A stretch of DNA of 16,091 bases from JAAUQA01 sp036351435 (GTDB taxonomy: Bacteria > Pseudomonadota > Gammaproteobacteria > Competibacterales > Competibacteraceae): contig JAZBPA010000408.1 of the NCBI GenBank assembly GCA_036351435.1, positions 1 to 16,091 on the forward strand, read 5' to 3'. Below are positions 1 through 7,481 of the stretch, piece by piece. The position numbers and the translations under genes were made by a program. The notes below the pieces were generated by a model. It was not told the DNA's origin. It saw only the letters and a program-made list of their open reading frames with translations, and ran no database searches. Position 1 is the first letter of the stretch. Each line of letters opens with the position of its first letter.

Positions 1-227
1 CGTGTCTGCTGTTTCGCGTACAATACTTTATTGATTTGGGCAAAGACGGGTTATTCGTGGTTCGCACCCAGGTGATGTTCGCTATTTGGGATGCGTTGCG
101 TAAAGCCGGCATCGAAATCCCTTATTCACAGCAAGATGTTTACATCAAAGAATGGCCGAAACCGTCTTTGCCTAAACAATACAAGGACGACCCGGGCGGC
201 CCGGAGCCGCTAGGCGCACCGTCTTGA
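1..227 (+). CDS. C-terminal end of an MscS-family mechanosensitive channel (partial)
   Basis: This reading frame is open from the left edge (first full codon at position 3) and ends in TGA at 225-227, so it is the tail of a gene that starts outside the window. The visible 74 residues include FVVRTQVMFAIWDALRKAGI followed by EIPYSQQDVYIKEW. That matches the usual C-terminal end of the MscS cytoplasmic domain, where a helix is followed by a GIEIPFPQRDVH-like strand. A hydrophilic Pro/Gly-rich tail ends the protein. MscS proteins are inner-membrane channels that release solutes under osmotic downshock; no membrane helix is visible because only the cytoplasmic end is here. A TTG at 36 could be mistaken for a start, but the family match continues upstream of it. 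prlC begins 22 bases downstream, so co-transcription is possible. Confidence 0.8.
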   Translation, partial: CLLFRVQYFIDLGKDGLFVVRTQVMFAIWDALRKAGIEIPYSQQDVYIKEWPKPSLPKQYKDDPGGPEPLGAPS

Positions 228-249
228 ATCCACTCCGTAAGGTACCCGC

Positions 250-2289
250 ATGTCCAATCCGTTACTGAACTCAACTCCGCTACCCACTTTTTCCACCATC
301 CGCGCCGAGCATGTCGAACCCGCTATTGATCAACTACTGGCCGACAATCGAACTCGACTGGAAGATCTGTTGAATGGCGGCACACCGTATACTTGGAATA
401 ACCTGATCCGTCCCCTGGAGGACATGGAGGACCAGCTGAATCGCGCCTGGTCGCCGGTCAGTCATCTGAATGCGGTGATGAACTCCGAAGAGTTACGTGC
501 AGCATATAATGCGTGCTTGCCCAAACTGAGCGCCTATTACACTGACCTGGGCCAGAATGAGCAGCTCTATCAGGCGTACCAGGCTATCGCTGACGGTCCC
601 GACTATGCCCGGTTCGACCAAGCGCAGCAAACCGTTATCGACCATGCTTTGCGTGATTTCCGTCTTTCCGGGGTTGCCCTGACGCCGGACAAGAAAGAAC
701 GGTTTAAAACCATTATGCAATCGCTGTCCCAGCTACAGTCCAAGTTTCAGGACAATGTGCTGGATGCCACCCAAGCCTGGAAGAAACCTATTCTCGACGA
801 GGCTGATCTGGCCGGGCTGCCGGAATCGGCGAAATCTCTGGCGCAGCAAACAGCGCAGCGACAAGAACTGGAAGGTTGGCTGCTGACGCTGGAATTGCCT
901 TCCTATCTGCCGGTGATGAATTACGCTGATAGCCGTGAACTGCGTCAGGAGATGTATCACGCCTATGTCACCCGTGCCTCGGAACAAGGCCCTCATGCCG
1001 GGCAATGGGATAACTCCCCGATCATGGAAGAGATTCTGCAGTTACGCCATGAAGTCGCCCAACTGCTGGAATTCGCCGATTACACCGAGTATTCTCTGGC
1101 TGCCAAAATGGCCCAGTCTCCGGGTCAGGTGCTGGAATTCCTCAACGATTTAGCCCGTCGCTCCCGACCCCAAGCACAACAGGAATTGGAGGAAATCAAG
1201 ACCTACGCGGCGCAGATGGATGATCTTGACGAGCTACAAGCCTGGGATGTCGGCTATTACGCGGAGAAACTCCGGCAACACCGCTATCAGATTTCGCAAG
1301 AGGAACTGCGTCCCTACTTCCCCGAAACCAAAGTGGTGCCCGGGCTATTCGCGGTCGTTGAGCGGCTTTACGGGCTGAACATTCGCCCCGTCGACGACGT
1401 GGAAATTTGGCATCCGGACGTAAGAGCGTATGAAATTCTGGATTCGGACGGCAATCGACGCGGGCTGTTTTATTTCGACCTCTATGCCCACCCCAGCAAA
1501 CGCGGCGGCGCCTGGATGCACGGCTGTGTATCGCGGCGGCAGACCTCTCAGGGTCTACAGATTCCGGCGGCTTACATGGTGTGCAACTTCACTCCGCCAG
1601 TAGGGGAGCGCTCGGCTTTATTCACCCACGACGAAGTCACCACGCTGTTTCATGAATTCGGTCACGGCCTGCATCATTTATTAACTCAGGTAGATTATTC
1701 GCCGGTGTCCGGCATCCACGGTGTGGAATGGGATGCGGTGGAGCTGCCCAGTCAATTCATGGAAAACTGGTGCTGGGAGCGGGAAGCGCTGGATTTAATC
1801 GCTGGCCATTTCGAAACCGGCAAACCCATTCCGGACGTGCTCTATCAGCGGATGATCGCGGCCAAGAATTTTCAATCCGCCATGCAGATGGTGCGACAAC
1901 TGGAATTCGCCTTGTTCGATTTTCGCGTCCATCACGAATACGATCCCGCCCAAGGTGGCCGCGTGTTGGCTATTCTCGACGAGGTTCGCCAACAGGTGGC
2001 AGTGATCATGCCGCCGCCGTTCAACCGCTTCACGCATGGGTTTTCGCATATCTTCGCCGGTGGCTATGCAGCCGGGTACTACAGCTACAAATGGGCTGAA
2101 GTGCTGTCGGCGGACGCCTTCTCCAAATTCGAGGAGAACGGCATTTTCGATCGCGCCACCGGAGCGCAATTCCTCCAAAGTGTTTTGGAAGTCGGTGGTT
2201 CCCGCGACGCGATGACCAACTTCGTCGAATTCCGCGGTCGGGAACCCCGTATCGACCCGTTGTTACGGCATAACGGCATCGCTGCTTAA
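250..2289 (+). CDS. prlC: Oligopeptidase A, M3-family zinc metallopeptidase
   Basis: This encodes a 679-residue protein, the normal length for oligopeptidase A (PrlC/OpdA), a cytoplasmic thimet-oligopeptidase-like enzyme. The family degrades short peptides, including cleaved signal peptides. The zinc motif HEFGH lies at residues 468-472 (ligands H468 and H472, catalytic E469). The third ligand is expected at E498 in VELPSQFMENW, the segment typical of the OpdA branch. The N-terminus (NPLLNSTPLPTFSTIRAEHV) also matches the family. The C-terminal part contains the FTHGFSHIFAGGYAAGYYSY block found across M3 enzymes. The start is ATG at 250 with a weak AAGG-like Shine-Dalgarno about 10 bases ahead. 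It follows the channel gene closely. A gap of about 117 bases before guaC holds promoter-like sequence, so guaC need not depend on it. No defect was seen. Confidence 0.96.
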   Translation: MSNPLLNSTPLPTFSTIRAEHVEPAIDQLLADNRTRLEDLLNGGTPYTWNNLIRPLEDMEDQLNRAWSPVSHLNAVMNSEELRAAYNACLPKLSAYYTDLGQNEQLYQAYQAIADGPDYARFDQAQQTVIDHALRDFRLSGVALTPDKKERFKTIMQSLSQLQSKFQDNVLDATQAWKKPILDEADLAGLPESAKSLAQQTAQRQELEGWLLTLELPSYLPVMNYADSRELRQEMYHAYVTRASEQGPHAGQWDNSPIMEEILQLRHEVAQLLEFADYTEYSLAAKMAQSPGQVLEFLNDLARRSRPQAQQELEEIKTYAAQMDDLDELQAWDVGYYAEKLRQHRYQISQEELRPYFPETKVVPGLFAVVERLYGLNIRPVDDVEIWHPDVRAYEILDSDGNRRGLFYFDLYAHPSKRGGAWMHGCVSRRQTSQGLQIPAAYMVCNFTPPVGERSALFTHDEVTTLFHEFGHGLHHLLTQVDYSPVSGIHGVEWDAVELPSQFMENWCWEREALDLIAGHFETGKPIPDVLYQRMIAAKNFQSAMQMVRQLEFALFDFRVHHEYDPAQGGRVLAILDEVRQQVAVIMPPPFNRFTHGFSHIFAGGYAAGYYSYKWAEVLSADAFSKFEENGIFDRATGAQFLQSVLEVGGSRDAMTNFVEFRGREPRIDPLLRHNGIAA

Positions 2290-2336
2290 TAGAGCTGAAC
2301 CACGTTGTTTTGATCACAGTGTTCAGCCATATCTCT

Positions 2337-2377
2337 TTGATTTATCGCGCAACTTATTCCTAAAATCGAATCGATTT
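2337..2377 (+). promoter_or_regulatory. Candidate guaC promoter with an overlapping small palindrome
   Basis: A sigma70-like pair is visible: TTGATT at 2337-2342, an 18-base spacer, and TAAAAT at 2361-2366. The perfect inverted repeat AAATCG-AAT-CGATTT (2363-2377) overlaps the -10 box and the expected transcription start, where a repressor would act. The guaC start codon is about 30 bases further on. The pattern was read by eye; no regulator is known and it does not resemble a PurR box. Confidence 0.4.
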
Positions 2378-2406
2378 ATAGGGGTTGCGCTACAGGACAC
2401 CTCGCC

Positions 2407-3444
2407 ATGCGTATCGAAGCGGATTTAAAACTCGGATTCAAAGATGTGCTGATTCGGCCCAAACGCTCCACGCTGCAGAGTCGCTCCCAGGTGTCGCTGG
2501 AGCGTACCTTCCATTTTTTGCATACCGGTAAAAGTTGGACGGGAGTCCCGATCATGGCCGCCAACATGGATACCGTGGGTACATTCGCGATGGCACGCCG
2601 GTTGGCACAGTGGGGGTTGTTCACCACTGTGCACAAACATTACACCATCGCGGAGTGGGAGGGGTTTATCGCCGAATTATCCGCCGAAGAAATCGACTCA
2701 GTTGCGGTCAGTACCGGCATTACCGGGGCCGATTTCGAGAAACTCGACGCTATCTTGCAACATCACCCGGCGTTGCGGTTTGTGTGCATCGACGTGGCTA
2801 ACGGCTATTCCGAGCATTTCGTGGCTGCCGTCAAACGGGTGCGGGAAAAGCATCCCGAGCGGGTCATCATCGCCGGCAACGTGGTGACCGGAGAAATGGT
2901 CGAGGAATTGATTCTGGCCGGCGCTGACATTATCAAGGTCGGCATCGGCCCCGGTTCGGTCTGCACTACCCGGGTCAAAACCGGGGTCGGGTATCCGCAA
3001 TTATCGGCCATCATTGAGTGTGCGGATGCCGCCCACGGTCTCGGCGGGCAAATCATCTCAGACGGCGGCTGTACCTGTCCGGGCGATTTGGCCAAAGCCT
3101 TCGGCGCAGGGGCGGATTTCGTCATGCTGGGCGGTTTGTTAGCCGGTCATGACGAAAGCGGCGGCGAGATTATCGAAAGGGATGGTAACCATTACCTGCT
3201 GTTCTACGGGATGAGCTCGCAAACCGCAATGGATAAACACAGCGGTGGAGTAGCCGATTACCGAGCGTCGGAAGGCAAAACCGTACACGTACCGTACCGA
3301 GGTCCGGTGGAAAACACCGTCAAGGATTTGCTGGGCGGCTTGCGTTCCGCCTGTACGTATGTGGGGGCTCGCAAACTCAAGGAACTCACCAAGCGGACGA
3401 CTTTCATCCGAGTCGCAGAGCAACACAATCCGATTTTCGAATGA
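2407..3444 (+). CDS. guaC: GMP reductase
   Basis: GuaC converts GMP to IMP and ammonia using NADPH, feeding guanine nucleotides back into the purine pool in the cytoplasm. The product has 345 residues, against 347 for E. coli GuaC, and resembles it from end to end. The catalytic cysteine is C186 in the loop GIGPGSVCTTR. The segments IMAANMDTVGTF near the N-terminus, SDGGCTCPGD, and GKTVHVPYRGPVENT, LLGGLRSACTYVGA and LKELTKRTTFIRV near the C-terminus are diagnostic of GuaC rather than IMP dehydrogenase, and no CBS pair is inserted. The start is ATG at 2407, following a promoter-like region. A permease gene begins 25 bases after the stop codon and is probably co-transcribed. No oddities were seen. 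Confidence 0.97.
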   Translation: MRIEADLKLGFKDVLIRPKRSTLQSRSQVSLERTFHFLHTGKSWTGVPIMAANMDTVGTFAMARRLAQWGLFTTVHKHYTIAEWEGFIAELSAEEIDSVAVSTGITGADFEKLDAILQHHPALRFVCIDVANGYSEHFVAAVKRVREKHPERVIIAGNVVTGEMVEELILAGADIIKVGIGPGSVCTTRVKTGVGYPQLSAIIECADAAHGLGGQIISDGGCTCPGDLAKAFGAGADFVMLGGLLAGHDESGGEIIERDGNHYLLFYGMSSQTAMDKHSGGVADYRASEGKTVHVPYRGPVENTVKDLLGGLRSACTYVGARKLKELTKRTTFIRVAEQHNPIFE

Positions 3445-3469
3445 AATTTTAGTGGCGGATAAACGCTGA

Positions 3470-4327
3470 GTGTTCAGACTCATGGCCGGTGCCATCATGA
3501 TCAGCTTCTCGGCAGTCTTCGTAAAGCTGACCACTGTGGAACCCACCGTATCGGCGTTTTACCGTATGTTTTTCGGTGGTTTGATATTAGCCGCTTTGGT
3601 GGTGATACGCCGTGAACCGGTCTGGTTCGGGAAACGCGTCTTGGGGATAATTGCTGTAGCGGCGGTGTTCTTCGCCGGTGATTTATTTTTTTGGCATCAC
3701 AGCATTTTGTTTGTTGGACCAGGACTAGCGACGCTGTTGGCGAACTTTCAGGTTTTTTTACTGGCTTTGGCCGGATTATGGCTGTTTCGCGAACCGTTGC
3801 GTTGGGAAATAGTAGTTTCAATTCCGTTGGCGATGGCGGGATTGAGTCTGCTGGTGGGGATGGACTGGTTTTCCTTGCCCGGCGATTATCGGCTCGGGGT
3901 GGGTTTCGGCTTGCTCGCTGCCTGGTGTTATGCCGCGTATATTTTATGCTTGCGGGCCTCGCGGGTCAGTCAAGTGGCGCCTTCATCAATTGCCGTCATC
4001 GCACCGTTATCGTTGTGCTGTGCGCTGATACTGGCGGTAGTGGTTGTCGTGCAAGGTGAAAGCTTCGTGATTCCGAGCGGTAAAGATGCCGCCGTATTGC
4101 TGAGCTACGGCATCGTAGCTCAGGTGCTGGGCTGGGTGTTCATTTCGCAGGGCATCGCCCGAGTGAGTGCGTCTCAGGCGGGGTTGATTTTGTTGCTGCA
4201 ACCGACCCTGTCATTCGTGTGGGATGTTACGTTTTTCGGCAGACAATTCACTCCTGTTGAAGGAGCTGGGGCGCTGCTGGCGCTTATGGCGATTTACTTG
4301 GGTTCGCGACAACCTGTTAGGCAATGA
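3470..4327 (+). CDS. DMT-superfamily EamA-type permease
   Basis: This is a strongly hydrophobic protein of 285 residues, the usual length for an EamA-type drug/metabolite transporter with ten membrane helices in two five-helix repeats. Helix-like stretches begin at LMAGAIMISFSAVFV (residues 4-18), with others at about 33-46, 62-80 and 83-104 and a second set from about 140 onward. Repeat-typical segments include SAFYRMFFGGLILAAL in the first half and ASQAGLILLLQPTLSFVWD in the second. The substrate cannot be read from the sequence. The start is uncertain: GTG at 3470 directly follows an in-frame stop and has only a weak ribosome site, while ATG at 3482 or 3497 would also work. It lies 25 bases after guaC, so it may share its transcript. 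A purine-related export role is only a contextual guess. Confidence 0.85.
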   Translation: MFRLMAGAIMISFSAVFVKLTTVEPTVSAFYRMFFGGLILAALVVIRREPVWFGKRVLGIIAVAAVFFAGDLFFWHHSILFVGPGLATLLANFQVFLLALAGLWLFREPLRWEIVVSIPLAMAGLSLLVGMDWFSLPGDYRLGVGFGLLAAWCYAAYILCLRASRVSQVAPSSIAVIAPLSLCCALILAVVVVVQGESFVIPSGKDAAVLLSYGIVAQVLGWVFISQGIARVSASQAGLILLLQPTLSFVWDVTFFGRQFTPVEGAGALLALMAIYLGSRQPVRQ

Positions 4328-4360
4328 TCCAAAGCAGATACCGGTCTCTGACACCACGAA

Positions 4361-4383
4361 GGGCAATGTTCTGGATTTGTTAC
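4361..4383 (+). repeat. Left terminal inverted repeat of the IS1-like relic
   Basis: It begins GGGCAATG and ends TTGTTAC. It pairs with the reverse complement of 4895-4917, with 19 of 23 positions identical, and lies 86 bases ahead of the InsA-like reading frame, as expected for an element end. Confidence 0.75.
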
Positions 4384-4446
4384 ATTCACTGAAATGATGT
4401 TACGCTGGGATTCATATACCGGTATGTTCCAGCGAAGAGTAGGTCA

Positions 4447-4886
4447 TTGCTAATAGTCGTCGAATGTCCACACTGTCACTGCGACGATGTTGTTGAAAGT
4501 GCTGAATCCATAAAAGACCACGGTGGTGATCAAGCGGATTGACGAGGCAGAAGTCGACGAGATGGGGGCGTATGTCGGTAATAAAACGGCTGCGGTTTTG
4601 GCGCATGTTATCGGTTGGGGTAAAGATGTGGTTTTTTGAAGCTCCAAACCTTGGTGGAACCGTCTGGCATCACACGGTATTACACCGATTTGCTCGGTAC
4701 CTATCAGCGACAGATGGATCGCGCACAGCACGAACCGGATAAGCGGAACAAGCGTAACCATCTTGCTTTGCGTACCTGGTTAAATGTCAGGTGCACAAGA
4801 CCATTTGTTTCTCCCGATCGATTCAAATGCATGACATTGTGATTAGACTTTGTATCAACCGCTATGAAGTTGGACACTCAGTTTGA
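4447..4886 (+). pseudogene. IS1-family transposase remnant (InsA/InsB fragments)
   Basis: The transposase is broken. The InsA-like fragment starts at TTG 4447 (probably once ATG) and reads LLIVVECPHCHCDDVVESAE, carrying the CPxC half of the zinc finger, then hits a stop at 4540. The InsB-like N-terminal fragment is in another frame at about 4526-4639 (VIKRIDEAEVDEMGAYVGNK, then VLAHVIGWGKDVVF, stop). A shift near 4635 leads to a third piece with YYTDLLGTYQRQ and RNHLALRTW. A further shift near 4790 leads to the C-terminal piece from 4794, HKTICFSRSIQMHDIVIRLC then INRYEVGHSV, ending at TGA 4884-4886. The DDE residues that survive probably include the D of VDEM and the D of YYTD. At least three frame breaks plus deletions mean no active enzyme. 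Known IS1 elements use a programmed frameshift between insA and insB, but that cannot explain all these breaks. Confidence 0.85.
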
Positions 4887-4894
4887 CAGATCAA

Positions 4895-4917
4895 GTAACA
4901 ATTCTAGGGCATTGCCC
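4895..4917 (-). repeat. Right terminal inverted repeat of the IS1-like relic
   Basis: Read on the minus strand it begins GGGCAATGCCCTAG and ends TTGTTAC, matching the left end. It starts eight bases after the transposase remnant's stop codon, the compact arrangement seen in IS1-type elements. Confidence 0.75.
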
Positions 4918-4924
4918 TTTTTTT
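4907..4924 (+). terminator. Short hairpin plus T-tract at the right edge of the IS relic
   Basis: GGGC-ATT-GCCC (4907-4917) is followed directly by seven T residues (4918-4924). This looks like a minimal intrinsic terminator. The four-pair stem with a three-base loop is short, so efficiency would be low. The stem comes from the IS end and the T-tract from flanking DNA. It would separate the permease transcript from dsbA. Confidence 0.35.
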
Positions 4925-5009
4925 GTTAGTGGCGGTTTGCAACCTTAGGCGAGGCGACATAGTCAAACAAGCGCTTAATAACTGGTTTCGCTGTGAGCGC
5001 GAATACGGT

Positions 5010-5037
5010 TTGAAACGTCACTTTTTAGTGATATTGT
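5010..5037 (+). promoter_or_regulatory. Candidate dsbA promoter
   Basis: TTGAAA (5010-5015), a 16-base spacer and TATTGT (5032-5037) form a plausible sigma70 promoter ending 30 bases before the dsbA start codon. The spacer holds a perfect small inverted repeat, TCACT-TTTT-AGTGA (5018-5031), which could be an operator. The rest of the interval from 4925 shows no coding signal. Confidence 0.4.
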
Positions 5038-5067
5038 CGCTGGCAATCCTTTGACGGAGTAGGTTTC

Positions 5068-5715
5068 ATGATGACCCTTCGGGTAAACTTAATCAAATGC
5101 TTAGTGGTTTTCTTCTGGATGTTCTGGGCTGTTGCCGGAGCTGAGTCGGCTTTCCAGGAGGGCACCCATTATCAGAAGTTTCCTGCCCCCATTCCCGCGA
5201 CCGCGGCAGAGGATAAGATCGAAGTGGTCGAAGTGTTTTGGTACGGATGCCCGCATTGCTTCAGTTTGGAACCGGTGATTGATGAATGGTTGGCTGGTAA
5301 ACCGGAGAATGTCGAGTTTGTACGGATCCCGGCCGTATTTGGCCGCAACTGGGAAATCCACGCCCGAACCTTTTATGCCGCCGAAGTTCTCGGTGTGGAA
5401 GATAAGATTCATAAGCCGCTGATGGAGGCGATACATGCCCAGAAGCGACCCTTGAATACTGAACAACAATTGGCTGTTTTCTTTGCCGAGCAGGGTGTTG
5501 ATAAGGATGCTTTTCTCAAAGCACTGCGCTCCTTCGATGTCGAAACTCGCTTGCAGCGTTCTCAACAGCTCGTCCGGCGCTATCGAATTACCGGTGTGCC
5601 GGCAGTAGTAATCAAAGGAGAATTTTGGACGAACGCAACAATGGCAGGATCGCATGAAAAGATTTTCGAAGTGGTGGATCACCTCGTTGTCCAGGAAAGT
5701 AAAACCAGCGGATGA
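5068..5715 (+). CDS. dsbA: Periplasmic thiol:disulfide interchange protein DsbA
   Basis: DsbA introduces disulfide bonds into exported proteins and is re-oxidised by DsbB. The 215-residue precursor has a signal peptide (hydrophobic stretch about residues 10-24, likely cleaved after AGA near residue 25). The mature start, FQEGTHYQKF, is typical of DsbA. The active site is C61-P-H-C64 in FWYGCPHCF, the classic DsbA CPHC, and the cis-proline loop is TGVPAVV with P178. The helical insertion lies between them, and the length fits the family (208 for the E. coli precursor). Two ATG codons stand in a row at 5068, with a GGAG about a dozen bases upstream. The downstream EEP gene overlaps by four bases (ATGA), so the two are translationally linked. 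Likely clients here include the cysteine-paired periplasmic binding proteins further along (inference). Confidence 0.95.
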   Translation: MMTLRVNLIKCLVVFFWMFWAVAGAESAFQEGTHYQKFPAPIPATAAEDKIEVVEVFWYGCPHCFSLEPVIDEWLAGKPENVEFVRIPAVFGRNWEIHARTFYAAEVLGVEDKIHKPLMEAIHAQKRPLNTEQQLAVFFAEQGVDKDAFLKALRSFDVETRLQRSQQLVRRYRITGVPAVVIKGEFWTNATMAGSHEKIFEVVDHLVVQESKTSG

Positions 5716-6557
5716 ACCCGGACCGTGCCCGCAACTCGGGGGATTCTCCACAGTGGAGTACGGGCCAGTTGGAAAGCGATTATCGCCCTCAGCCATGGCA
5801 AGGCCAGCGCCTACGTTTGTTGAGTTACAACATACAAGCTGGTCTATCTACCACCAAATATTCCCATTACCTGACCCGCAGTTGGCAACATGTTGTGCCG
5901 GTTCCGTCGCGCATGGTGAATTTAGACGGTATTGCCCAACTTATTCCTGACTATGACATCGTTGCGCTGCAAGAGGTAGACACAGGCAGTTTACGCAGCG
6001 GCTTTGTTAATCAAGCCAAATACCTGGCTGAGCGCGGTGGTTTTCAGTGCGTAATGGATCAAGCGAATCGCCGCATTGGTGTCATTTCCCAACACAGTAA
6101 TGCAGTACTCAGTCGGATCCGACCCATCCAAGTCATTGAACACAAGTTGCCTGGCCTGCCGGGACGTGGGGTATTGCAGACCACTTTTGGGAATGATCAA
6201 GATAGCCTGCATGTGATCGTGTTGCACTTGGCACTGGGTCAGCGTAGTCGTATGCGGCAGATTGGGTTTCTCGCCGATACTATTCGGGACTATCGCCATG
6301 TAATCGTCATGGGGGATTTGAATTGCCGGTCGGATAGCCGGGAAATGAAACTGTTGCTGCGTTCGGCGCAACTGTGTGAACCTGAGCCTGGCTTGCATAC
6401 CTTTCCCAGTTGGCGCCCGAATCGTCAATTGGATCATATTTTGGTTTCACCCACGATTCAGGTGGAAAAAGTATCAGTTTTAGCACACACTTTCTCTGAC
6501 CATTTGCCAATTTCCATGCAAGTCCTTGTGCCAATGACTGTGGCAATCCAGTCATAA
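5712..6557 (+). CDS. Endonuclease/exonuclease/phosphatase (EEP) family protein
   Basis: This 281-residue protein has the full set of EEP active-site motifs. They are SYNIQAG with N40, LQEV with E88, MGDLNC with D202 and N204, LDHILVS with D241 and H242, and SDHLPI with D263 and H264. These bind a divalent metal and cleave a phosphodiester or phosphomonoester bond. The family spans AP endonucleases, DNase I-like nucleases and phospholipid phosphatases, so the substrate is unknown. No signal peptide is visible; the first 30 residues are polar, suggesting a cytoplasmic protein. Its ATG overlaps the dsbA stop codon. A dsbA-EEP pair is also found in Pseudomonas, so the linkage is probably old rather than accidental. 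No catalytic residue is missing. Confidence 0.9.
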   Translation: MNPDRARNSGDSPQWSTGQLESDYRPQPWQGQRLRLLSYNIQAGLSTTKYSHYLTRSWQHVVPVPSRMVNLDGIAQLIPDYDIVALQEVDTGSLRSGFVNQAKYLAERGGFQCVMDQANRRIGVISQHSNAVLSRIRPIQVIEHKLPGLPGRGVLQTTFGNDQDSLHVIVLHLALGQRSRMRQIGFLADTIRDYRHVIVMGDLNCRSDSREMKLLLRSAQLCEPEPGLHTFPSWRPNRQLDHILVSPTIQVEKVSVLAHTFSDHLPISMQVLVPMTVAIQS

Positions 6558-6596
6558 CCTCTGTTTATTGGGCGTTTAGAAGGGGCTAGGGATGAG

Positions 6597-7481
6597 ATGT
6601 GGTCAACCATAGCGCAACACATTGCTGAGGTAACAGAGACGAGTTGTGCTGTTCAACTCGTGAAACCCGTGGCAGGAGGCTGTATCAACAGCGCGTATCG
6701 GTTGAAGGGTGGGAATAAAGATTATTTCGTCAAGGTGAATGCGTCAGCCGGTCCAGCGATGTTCGAAGCAGAGGCGGTTGGTCTACAGGAACTTAGCGAC
6801 ACGAACACTGTGAAGGTGCCTCGTCCCATCTGTTGGGGTCAGGTTAAAGGTAGTGTGTATCTGGTACTAGAATACTGGCCACTAAAACCGATTACTGCTG
6901 AAGGCTTGGTTAGCTTGGGTGGGCAATTGGCAGCATTGCACCGGATAGCGCAACCCCATTTTGGGTGGCACCGAAACAATACCATTGGCGCCACCCCGCA
7001 ATATAATACCCCTAGCCAAAATTGGCTTGAATTCTGGCGGCAACACCGATTGGGATTTCAATTACAACTAGCGGCAACCAAGGGATATGGCGGTGCTCTG
7101 CAGCGTAAGGGAGAACGTTTAATGGCTCAAGCCGGAGCTCTTTTTGTCGGCTATACCCCCACTGCCTGCTTGCTGCACGGGGATTTGTGGGGAGGGAACG
7201 TGGCGAGCAACACAGCAGGTGATCCACTGATGTTTGATCCGGCCACTTATTATGGGGATCGCGAAACCGACATCGCAATGACGGAATTATTCGGTGGTTT
7301 CGGGCCTGATTTTTACACAGCTTACCACGCAGTTTATCCGCTACCCGATGGGTATCAAGTGCGCCGGATTTTCTATAATTTATACCACATACTCAATCAT
7401 CTAAATCTGTTCGGCGGCAGTTACCTAGCACAAGCAGAACGGCTGATGGAGCAAGTATTGTTGGCTATTCGGCGGCATTAA
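6597..7481 (+). CDS. Fructosamine kinase family protein (YniA-like)
   Basis: This is a 294-residue protein of the fructosamine/ketosamine-3-kinase family; E. coli YniA is of similar length. The fold is that of aminoglycoside and choline kinases. Visible motifs are the ATP-contacting lysine K46 in YFVKVN, the catalytic loop HGDLWGGN with D196 (residues 194-201), and the metal-binding MFDPATYYGDRETDIAM with D214. The C-terminal signature is YNLYHILNHLNLFGGSYL. Members phosphorylate ketosamines formed on proteins or small molecules by glycation, which destabilises the adduct; bacterial substrates are mostly unproven. The start is ATG 6597 with a G-rich stretch ahead of it. It lies 39 bases after the EEP gene, so it may belong to the same transcript as dsbA. 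The pil cluster downstream is separated by a long AT-rich gap. Confidence 0.92.
   Translation: MWSTIAQHIAEVTETSCAVQLVKPVAGGCINSAYRLKGGNKDYFVKVNASAGPAMFEAEAVGLQELSDTNTVKVPRPICWGQVKGSVYLVLEYWPLKPITAEGLVSLGGQLAALHRIAQPHFGWHRNNTIGATPQYNTPSQNWLEFWRQHRLGFQLQLAATKGYGGALQRKGERLMAQAGALFVGYTPTACLLHGDLWGGNVASNTAGDPLMFDPATYYGDRETDIAMTELFGGFGPDFYTAYHAVYPLPDGYQVRRIFYNLYHILNHLNLFGGSYLAQAERLMEQVLLAIRRH

Larger units (their letters stand above)
4361..4917 (+). mobile_element. Decayed, internally deleted IS1-family insertion sequence
   Basis: This 557-base segment is bounded by imperfect inverted repeats (4361-4383 and 4895-4917, 19 of 23 positions matching). Between them are translated fragments resembling an IS1 transposase, in the expected order. 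An InsA-like zinc-finger start (VECPHCHCDDVVE) is followed by an InsB-like EVDEMGAYVGNK, then YYTDLLGTYQRQ with KRNKRNHLALRTW, and finally KTICFSRSIQMHDIVI with INRYEVG. Complete IS1-family elements are commonly 700-800 bases, so roughly 200 bases appear lost, mainly between the InsA and InsB starts and after YVGNK. No matching target duplication is evident at the two ends (flanks ACCACGAA and TTTTTTTG), which fits an old insertion. It fills most of the gap between the permease gene and dsbA. The transposase match rests on remembered family motifs. Confidence 0.85.

Noticed and set aside
2294..2327. Inverted repeat GCTGAAC / GTTCAGC after prlC as a terminator
   Set aside because: The seven-pair stem has a 20-base loop and no T-tract follows, so it is unlikely to terminate transcription on its own.
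4636..4842. Short plus-strand frame as an independent small gene
   Set aside because: Its translation matches the middle part of an IS1-type transposase and is continued in another frame, so it is a pseudogene fragment.
5101..5796. Long minus-strand frame (231 residues) opposite dsbA
   Set aside because: The plus frame has a complete DsbA with signal peptide and CPHC site, and the minus product shows no family features.
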